NCBI RefSeq assembly: GCF_052324685.1
Contig: NW_027506876.1
Span: 1,576,501-1,640,500 of the forward strand
Direction of reading: 5' to 3'
From: Brachyhypopomus gauderio
Taxonomy: Eukaryota > Chordata > Actinopteri > Gymnotiformes > Hypopomidae
DNA length: 64,000 nt
A program made the translations under genes and the position numbers. The number at the start of each line of letters is the position of its first letter. Position 1 is the first letter of the stretch. The notes beneath the pieces are model-generated. The model did no database searches. It saw nothing but the letters and a program-made list of their open reading frames with translations, and had not been told where the DNA came from. This document shows positions 52,176 through 62,153 of this stretch, piece after piece.

Positions 52176-54072
52176 ATATAGCCGCAAGCGGCGATTGGCG
52201 GGTTCACACAAAAAAAGGCAAAAAAGCCCAAAGGGTCTTTTAGACCAACAAATTGGCCTCTTGGCCTCAATAGGCAAAAAGAAGCCCAATAGGTCCTTTA
52301 GACCCAAAAGTGAATAGAAGCTGTTTGAGTGGAAAAAATGCATAAGTAAATCAATGTGACAAAACATTCAATTCAACTGAGGCACTAAAGGCCCAAAAGG
52401 ATCAAAATAATGTGTATTGGCAAAATGATTCAGATCACAGAACTAAATCACATGCTGAGATCAGCTTTCTGTGCGTTTGTGTGGTGTTTCATGTGAGCAA
52501 TTGTTTTCAGTCGGTTTCGGTGTTTGGCCACTAGATGGAGCCCAAGTACTATCATACTGATATCTCATTAATCTCAGTAATGCAATGACATTTTGGTGAA
52601 TTAAAAGGTTCATTTCTGGTCAGGCAGTGCACTTTTTGTTATGAGATGTATATGCAATGTTATAGACCTCATTGATCTGAATCATACAAGCCCCATTACT
52701 TGTCTGCATTCTGCATAACAAGATTGCTGCGTGAGTTTTTTTGATTTCTCAGGTTTTTGGGTACTGTAGCGCCTCCGACAGGCCAATTTGAACCAAACTT
52801 GGCCTACCTCACAAGGACCTCAGTGTATAAAAGCCTTTCAAATTGGGAGTTGATCACTTACATGGTTTATGAGTTATAGCAATAAAGGTCATTTATGGCA
52901 TGGCCAGAAGGATATAATGGAAACATTGACCAATCAGACAAATAAAAATGCAACATTTTTTCCATATTTAGTTAACTACAGTGTCTACAGATTATGCCTA
53001 TGCCATTTTTGCCATCATTAGATCAAATTCCTAGGACTAGTTTTTAAAGAGCTATTTTCAAACAATTGATGAATGTGACAAAAGTATGCATTTTTTAATA
53101 GGACTTGTAATTGCAAAGTTGTCAGGTCTACTGCAAGGTATAAAAAGAAACAAGTTGCATGTTCCTAAGTGAAAATTTGAAGGAGTTATGCATGATTTTT
53201 ACAAATAGCGCCACCTAGTGGCCAAATGTTTCAACACTGCACAGTATGACACATAGTCCTGGGATATGCACAGTGGTGAGGTTTCATGTTGATTGGCCAA
53301 TGGTAAGTCTGTCAAATGGCCAATTAATTCAAATAAAAATTAATTGGCTCATGGCGGCCATGTTTTTTGAGTGATGAGGTCATCATTGTGTGCCTTGATA
53401 CCACTTGGGCCCCTGATGATGCCTGTAAAGTTTGGGCTTGATGTGACTAATGGTTTCTGAGAAACAAATTTCCCCATGTTATAGCGCCCCCTATTGGACA
53501 ATCGTGGCCAGCTTTGACCTGTGACCTCTGAGTCATGTGCCCTAACAACTGATAAATTTTCATAAAGATAGGTCAAAGCATTGCTGAGATATAGCTGCTG
53601 AAGTAAATTTGGCCACGCCTCAGAGCTATTGATTGACATGTGACAACCAGACTGTATACCAATGTCACAGTTTTGTTGATGTTCCTTGATAATGAGATTC
53701 TTGTGAATATTTTGACACCAAGATTGTGGTGATCAGATGAAAAACCAGGGACTAGTATAAAAAAGTAGGTTTTGCATATTATGCAAATTAGCAAAAAATC
53801 TAAGTAGGCGGAGCTTAATAATTTTTGTACCATTGTTTTTGGCTTGAGCCAAGGAATCCATCAGAAGTGGAATTTTCTTTCTAGGACCTACGGTGTGGGA
53901 GATATGGGCCAAAATGCAAAAAACTGCGCTATAGCGCCACCATCAGGCCAATTTAGGCCTCTGTACTTAAGCGTGGTCCTGCAAAGAGACTACACCATTC
54001 TGCCAACTTTGGTGTTTCTGGGCCTTACGGTCTAGGCTGCAGTATGCGTTTTATGCGGAGAAAAATAATAAT
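52174..54072 (+). mobile_element. Array unit C2 (tail at 56223-56267)
   Basis: A second C unit, slightly diverged from C1. It stops in its AAT tract where D1 starts. The C-type tail lies right after the D1 tail. Confidence 0.85.
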
Positions 54073-56211
54073 AAATATAGCCGCAAGCGGCAATGAGCGG
54101 GCTCCTCGCAAGTGGCATAGGTACCGACTTGCATGCCTGCGGCGAAGGCATAGTAGATATGGCTAGGCCAGTGTGTATGTGAAACCTATTGGTAGGCCAG
54201 TGCATGTGTGTGCATGTGTAATAGAGAGAGAGAGGGGTTTGGTGTGATAATGTTTGTTTTCATCAGTTAGAGCTGTGTATGTGTGTGAGTGATTGCATAT
54301 AATGGGCAGTCTTAGTTGTCACAGTGAACTCACATGTCTGACATGACAGTGTATGTGCTCAATTTGTGATGCATACACATAAGTAGGTGTATGTGTGTGT
54401 GTGTGTGTGTGTGAATTAGGTGTTTATATGTGTTACTCTAATGTATGAGTAGGCATGGCTAAGGCAGTGTGTATGTGAAGCTTATAGGGAGGCCTGTTTT
54501 TTCTGTGAGTGCATGTGAAATAGAGAGAGGGAGGGGGAGACAGAGACCATGGGTTGTTAAGTGTTAGAAGGTTGGGGGAGTGTGGGGGGGAGTGGATGAG
54601 AGGGGCACTCTGCGTGTGTGAGAAGTGAGTGCATGTGAAATAGAGAGAGGGAGGGGGAGACAGAGACATGGGTTGTTAAGTGTTAGAAGGTTGGGGGAGT
54701 GTGGGGGGAGTGGATGAGAGGGGCACTCTGCGTCTGCGAGAATGAGAGCGTGCGTGCCTGCAAAAGGCTCTCTACCGCTCCTTGCACTGCTGAGTATGGA
54801 AATTGAAAATATTCACTGTAGAGTCATTTGTGGACGGATTTAGCTCAAACTTGGCACATATCACCTCAATGGTCATGTGAATGTGCATGTCAATTTTCAT
54901 AAACATAGGACATACTATAGCGGAGTTATTAAAATATGAATTTGATGTGTTATGATGGTACCATTGTGATGCATATGAAAAATATAAATTTGTGGAAATC
55001 TTAGGATTTTTTGCACAACATTTGCATTGCATAGTCTGCTGAGTATATCAAGGTGTGATTTGAGGTGATGGAGTGAAAATCCTAGGCGTAGTATGGAAAG
55101 TGGAAATTATACATATTTGATAATATATGAAAATCCGTACATTTTTGTAAAGCACTTGCAATTACAAAGTTGTTAAGGATTCTACGTAGAATCATATGAG
55201 TCCAAGTTTGTTGTTTTATGTCATACTATGTGGGCGTAATTCAGGAGTTTCTAGTATAGCGCCACCTAGTGGTGCAATTGCCATCATACCCCAGTATGTC
55301 TTAGAGGGTGTGCACCTGAACATGCCATGTGAGTTTCAGGTCAATTGACATATGTAAAGCTTGTAAAGCTTGTGAAATTGTATACTGACAGCTAATTGGT
55401 CGATGGTGGCGGACATATTGGACATATGATGGTGCAGACCTAGGACCTGTCTCAGAGGTGCATGTAGATGATGCATACCAAGTTTCGTGTTATTTGGCCA
55501 ATCGGTGTGTGCAGGAGAGTTTTTTGGCAGTTATAGCGCCCCCTAGGTGTGAATGTGTGCCAAAATGTATGGGCAGGTGTAGACGCCCAACAGGTACATG
55601 TATATGAAATTTGGTGTGAATATGTAAAAGTATGCATGAGATACAGCAGAAAATGTGCATTTTTGGCTGTGAAATTTTTGCCCCTTGACTTGTGTGGCAT
55701 GTGGCCACGCCCATGTGCAGAAATGTGCATTTTTTGTTAAAGATTATTAAAGTTTAGACTCTTCTGAACGTTTTGATACCACATATGTGCATGTATGTGA
55801 AAAATCCAGGGACTAGTTAGCTCTCAAAAATGTGTGCGATTTTGCATATTATGCAAATTAGCTCGAAAACGAAGTAGGCGGAGCTTATGGGTTCTTGAGG
55901 CTTTTTGGTAGGTTTGGAGACAAGGAACATGTATATGAAAAAATTTTTAATTTAGGACATACGTGGTACTGGCAATTTACTTGAATGCGTTTGCGTGCGC
56001 TGTAGCGCCACCTATGGGCGGATTTGGCTGGCGTCTTGCGCCTGAGTAGCGGGAGGGACTACTACCTATTGACCAAGTTTCAAGTCTGTAGGCCTTATGG
56101 TTTGGGCTGTGCGATCCGTTTTAAGGCAGAAAAAGAATAATAATAATAATAAGGAGAAAAATCCTAACAATTACAATAGGCCTCCAGCACCTTTGGTGCT
56201 CGGAGCCCTAA
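54073..56211 (+). mobile_element. Array unit D1, nested in C2
   Basis: Subfamily D: the head continues GAGCGGGCTCCTCGC. Its leader contains two near-identical segments of about 110 bp rich in GAGAGAGGGAGG (54505-54610 and 54630-54735) and a short (GT)n. The body is A/B-like. Its own tail at 56163-56211 ends GGTGCTCGGAGCCCTAA. Confidence 0.85.
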
Positions 56212-56321
56212 TAAGAAAAACCCGAGCAATTACAATAGGTTTCCCACACTACGTGTGTGAACCCTAATAAAAATCGGAACAATTACAATAGGGTTCCAGC
56301 ACCGGTGGTGCTTGGACCCCT

Positions 56322-58212
56322 AAATATAGCCGCAAGCGGCAATTACGGGGTCCAAGCACAGGGTATGGGCACCATCTGGCACGCCTGAGATGCGTAAGCA
56401 TGTGTGTGTAATCACTGGGTAGGTATGGGTGAAGCAATGTGTATATGAAACCTATAGGTAGGCCATTGCATGTGTGTGCATGTGTAAGAAAGATGTAGGG
56501 GTAATTCAGGAAATTCTAGTATAGCGCCACCTAGTGGTGCAATTCCCGTCATACTTGAGTATGTCTTAGAGGGTGTGTAGATGAACATAATATGTGAGTT
56601 TCATGTTGATTGGCATATGATAAGCTTGTGAAAGGTGTACTGAAAGCTGATTGGTCGATAGCGGCGGCCATATTGGACATATGATGGTGCAGGTCAAGGA
56701 CCTGTGTCATAGGTGCATATAGATGATGCGTACCAAGTTTGGAGTTATTTGGCCAATCGGTGTGGGCAGGAGAGTTTTTTGGCCGTTATAGCGCCACCTA
56801 GGTGTGCATGTCTGCCAAAATGTATGTACCGGTCTAGACACCCAATAGGTACATGTGTGTGAAATTTGGAGTGAATACATGAAAGTATGCCTGAGATACA
56901 GCAGAATATGTGGATTTTTGGCGAAGAAATTTTCTACGCTTGACTTGTGATGCATGTGGCCACGCCCATGTGCAGAAATGTGCACTTTGGCTCCATAACA
57001 ATTAAAGTTCAGACTCTTGTGAGCGCCTGGATACCACATATGTGCATGTATGTGAAAAATCCAGGGACTAGTACGCGCTCAAAAATGTGTGCAAATTTGC
57101 ATATTATGCAAATTAGCTCGACATGTAAGGGGCGGAGCATATGGCTTCAATGGAACTTTTTTTAGATGAGCACATGCCTGATCAGGTGAAGTTTACATTT
57201 TGTCTCTAGGACATACGGTTTAGGAGAAACACCAGTTTAAACTTTTTCATGCGTTTTTGTGCGCTATAGCGCCACCTATGGTCGGATCGGGCTGGCGTGT
57301 TGCGCCTGAGTAGCGGAGAGGAGTACTACAAGTTGGCCAAAGGAGAAGTCTGTAGGTCTTACGGTTTAGGCTGCACAACGAGTTTTAAGGCAGAAAAAAA
57401 ATTGGCATATGAAAAGCTTGTGAAAGGTGTACTGAAAGCTGATTGGTCGATAGCGGCGGCCATATTGGACATATGATGGTGCAGGTCAAGGACCTGTGTC
57501 ATAGGTGCATATAGATGATGCGTACCAAGTTTGGAGTTATTTGGCCAATCGGTGTGGGCAGGAGAGTTTTTTGGCCGTTATAGCGCCACCTAGGTGTGCA
57601 TGTCTGCCAAAATGTATGTGCCGGTCTAGACACCCAATAGGTACATGTGTGTGAAATTTGGAGTGAATACATGAAAGTATGCCTGAGATACAGCAGAATA
57701 TGTGGATTTTTGGCGAAGGAATTTTCGACGCTTGACTTCTGATGCATGTGGCCACGCCCATGTGCAGAAATGTGCACTTTGGCTCCATAACAATTAAAGT
57801 TCAGACTCTTGTGAGCGCCTGGATACCACATATGTGCATGTATGTGAAAAATCCAGGGACTAGTACGCGCTCAAAAATGTGTGGGTATTTGCATATTATG
57901 CAAATTAGCTCGACATGTAAGGGGCGGAGCATATAGCTTCAATGGAACTTTTTTTAGATGAGCTCATGCCTGATCAGATGCAGTTTGAATTTTATCTCTA
58001 GGACATACGGTGTAGGAGAAACACCTGTGTAAACTTTTTTATGCGATTTTGTGCGCTATAGCGCCACCTATGGTCGGATCGGGCTGGCGTGTTGCGCCTG
58101 AGTAGCGGAGAGGAGTACTACAAGTTGGCCAAAGGAGAAGTCTGTAGGACTTACGGTTTAGGCTGCACGACGCGTTTTAGCGGAGAAAAAGAATAATAAT
58201 AATAATAATAAT
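56322..58212 (+). mobile_element. Array unit B5
   Basis: The first body copy is B-type. The second matches the end of A2 (TGTGGGTATTTGCATATT, GCGATTTTGTGC, GTAGGACTTACGG), so the unit is mosaic. No tail follows before B6 starts; it is either beyond the window or lost. Confidence 0.8.
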
Positions 58213-60081
58213 AAATATAGCCGCAAGCGGCAATTACGGGGTCCAAGCACAGGGTATGGGCACCATCTGGCACGCCTGAGATGCGTAAGCATGTGTGTGT
58301 AATCACTGGGTAGGTATGGGTGAAGCAATGTGTATATGAAACCTATAGGTAGGCCATTGCATGTGTGTGTATGTGTAAGAAAGATGTAGGGGTAATTCAG
58401 GAAATTCTAGTATAGCGCCACCTAGTGGTGCAATTCCCGTCATACTTGAGTATGTCTTAGAGGGTGTGTAGATGAACATAATATGTGAGTTTCATGTTGA
58501 TTGGCATATGATAAGCTTGTGAAATGTGAACTGAAAGCTGATTGGTCGATAGTGGCGGCCATATTGGACATATGATGGTGCAGGTCAAGGACCTGTGTCA
58601 TAGGTGCATATAGATGATGCGTACCAAGTTTGGAGTTATTTGGCCAATCGGTGTGGGCAGGAGAGTTTTTTGGCCGTTATAGCGCCACCTAGGTGTGCAT
58701 GTCTGCCAAAATGTATGTGCCGGTCTAGACACCCAATAGGTACATGTGTGTGAAATTTGGAGTGAATACATGAAAGTATGCCTGAGATACAGCAGAATAT
58801 GTGGATTTTTGGCGAAGGAATTTTCTACGCTTGACTTGTGATGCATGTGGCCACGCCCATGTGCAGAAATGTGCACTTTGGCTCCATAACAATTAAAGTT
58901 CAGACTCTTGTGAGCGCCTGGATACCACATATGTGCATGTATGTGAAAAATCCAGGGACTAGTACGCGCTCAAAAATGTGTGCAAATTTGCATATTATGC
59001 AAATTAGCTCGACATGTAAGGGGCGGAGCATATGGCTTCAATGGAACTTTTTTTAGATGAGCTCATGCCTGATCAGATGCAGTTTGAATTTTATCTCTAG
59101 GACATACGGTGTAGGAGAAACACCTGTGTAAACTTTTTCATGCGTTTGTGTGCGCTGTAGCGCCACCTATGGGCGGATCGTGCTGGCGTGTTGCACCTGA
59201 GTAGCAGAGAGGAGTACTACAAGTTGGCCAAAGGAGAAGTCTGTAGGTCTTACGGTTTAGGCTGCACAACGCGTTTTAAGGCAGAAAAAAAATTGGCATA
59301 TGAAAAGCTTGTGAAAGGTGTACTGAAAGCTGATTGGTCGATAGCGGCGGCCATATTGGACATATGATGGTGCAGGTCAAGGACCTGTGTCATAGGTGCA
59401 TATAGATGATGCGTACCAAGTTTGGAGTTATTTGGCCAATCGGTGTGGGCAGGAGAGTTTTTTGGCCGTTATAGCGCCACCTAGGTGTGCATGTCTTCCA
59501 AAATGTATGTGCCGGTCTAGACACCCAATAGGTACATGTGTGTGAAATTTGGAGTGAATACATGAAAGTATGCCTGAGATACAGCAGAATATGTGGATTT
59601 TTGGCGAAGGAATTTTCTACGCTTGACTTGTGATGCATGTGGCCACGCCCATGTGCAGAAATGTGCACTTTGGCTCCATAACAATTAAAGTTCAGACTCT
59701 TGTGAGCGCCTGGATACCACATATGTGCATGTATGTGAAAAATCCAGGGACTAGTACGCGCTCAAAAATTTGTGCAAATTTGCATATTATGCAAATTAGC
59801 TCGACATGTAAGGGGCGGAGCATATGGCTTCAATGAAACTTTTTTTAGATGAGCACATGCCTGATCAGATGAAGTTTACATTTTGTCTCTAGGACATACG
59901 GTTTAGGAGAAACACCTGTTTAAACTTTTTAATGCGTTTGTGTGCGCTATAGCGCCACCTATGGTCGGATCGGGCCGGCGTGTTGCGCCTGAGTAGCGGA
60001 GAGGAGTACTACAAGTTGGCCAAAGGAGAAGTCTGTAGGTCTTACGGTTTAGGCTGCACAACGCGTTTTAGCGGAGAAAAA

Positions 60082-60133
<52 letters not shown>

Positions 60134-60182
60134 CGGAACAAATACAATAGGGTTCCAGCACCGCTGGTGCTTGGACCCCTAA
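58213..60182 (+). mobile_element. Array unit B6
   Basis: Double-body B unit with a long (AAT)n (about 17 units) and a tail at 60134-60182 (CACCGCTGGTG hairpin). The junction from B5 copies the A1/B1 and A2/B4 junctions. Confidence 0.85.
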
Positions 60183-60183
60183 T

Positions 60184-62053
60184 AAATATAGCCGCAAGCG
60201 GCAATTACGGGGTCCAAGCGCAGGGTATGGGCACCATCTGGCACGCCTGAGATGCGTAAGCATGTGTGTGTAATCACTGGGTAGGTATGGGTGAAGCAAT
60301 GTGTATATGAAACCTATAGGTAGGCCATTGCATGTGTGTGCATGTGTAAGAAAGATGTAGGAGTAATTCAGGAAATTCTAGTATAGCGCCACCTAGTGGT
60401 GCAATTCCCATCATACTTGAGTATGTCTTAGAGGGTGTGTAGATGAACATAATATGTGAGTTTCATGTTGATTGGCTTATGATAAGCTTGTGAAATGTGA
60501 ACTGAAAGCTGATTGGTCGATAGCGGCGGCCATATTGGACATATGATGGTGCAGGTCAAGGACCTGTGTCATAGGTGCATATAGATGATGCGTACCAAGT
60601 TTGGAGTTATTTGGCCAATCGGTGTGGGCAGGAGAGTTTTTTGGCCGTTATAGCGCCACCTAGGTGTGCATGTCTGCCAAAATGTATGTACCGGTCTAGA
60701 CACCCAATAGGTACATGTGTGTGAAATTTGGAGTGAATACATGAAAGAATGCCTGAGATATAGCAGAATATGTGCATTTTTGGCGAAGGAGTTTTCTACG
60801 CTTGACTTGTGATGCATGTGGCCACGCCCATGTGCAGAAATGTGCACTTTGGCTCCATAACAATTAAAGTTCAGACTCTTGTGAGCGCCTGGATACCACA
60901 TATGTCCATGTATGTGAAAAATCCAGGGACTAGTACGCGCTCAAAAATGTGTGCAAATTTGCATATTATGCAAATTAGCTCGACATGTAAGGGGCGGAGC
61001 ATATGGCTTCAATGGAACTTTTTTTAGATGAGCTCATGCCTGATCAGATGCAGTTTGAATTTTATCTCTAGGACATACGGTGTAGGAGAAACACCTGTGT
61101 AAACTTTTTCATGCGTTTGTGTGCGCTATAGCGCCACCTATGGTCGTATCGGGCTGGCGTGTTGCGCCTGAGTAGCGGAGAGGAGTACTACAAGTTGGCC
61201 AAAGGAGAAGTCTGTAGGTCTTACGGTTTAGGCTGCACAACGAGTTTTAAGGCAGAAAAAAAATTGGCATATGAAAAGCTTGTGAAAGGTGTACTGAAAG
61301 CTTATTGGTCGATAGCGGCGGCCATATTGGACATATGATGGTGCAGGTCAAGGACCTGTGTCATAGGTGCATATAGATGATGCGTACCAAGTTTGGAGTT
61401 ATTTGGCCAATCGGTGTGGGCAGGAGAGTTTTTTGGCCGTTATAGCGCCACCTAGATGTGCATGTCTGCCAAAATGCATGTGCAGGTCTAGACACCCAGT
61501 AGGTACATGTGTGTGAAATTTGGTATGAATACGTGAAAGAATGCCTGAGATATAGCAGAATATGTGGATTTTTGGCGAAGGAATTTTCTACGCTTGACTT
61601 GTGATGCATGTGGCCACGCCCATGTGCAGAAATGTGCACTTTGGCTCCATAACAATTAAAGTTCAGACTCTTCTGAGCGCCTGGATATCACATATGTGCA
61701 TGTATGTGAAAAATCCAGGGACTAGTACGCGCTCAAAAATGTGTGCAAATTTGCATATTATGCAAATTAGCTCGACATGTAAGGGGCGGAGCATATGGCT
61801 TCAATGGAACTTTTTTTAGATGAGCACATGCCTGATCAGATGAAGTTTACATTTTGTCTCTAGGACATACGGTTTAGGAGAAACACCAGTTTAAACTTTT
61901 TCATGCGTTTTTGTGCGCTATAGCGCCACCTAGGGTCGTATCGGGCTGGCGTGTTGCGCCTGAGTAGCGGAGAGGAGTACTACAAGTTGGCCAAAGGAGA
62001 AGTCTGTAGGTCTTACGGTTTAGGCTGCACGATGCGTTTTAAGGCAGAAAAAA

Positions 62054-62103
<50 letters not shown>

Positions 62104-62153
62104 TCGGAACAATTACAATAGGGTTCCAGCACCGGTGGTGCTTGGACCCCTAA
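60184..62153 (+). mobile_element. Array unit B7
   Basis: Complete double-body B unit, tail at 62105-62153 (CACCGGTGGTG hairpin). Confidence 0.85.
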
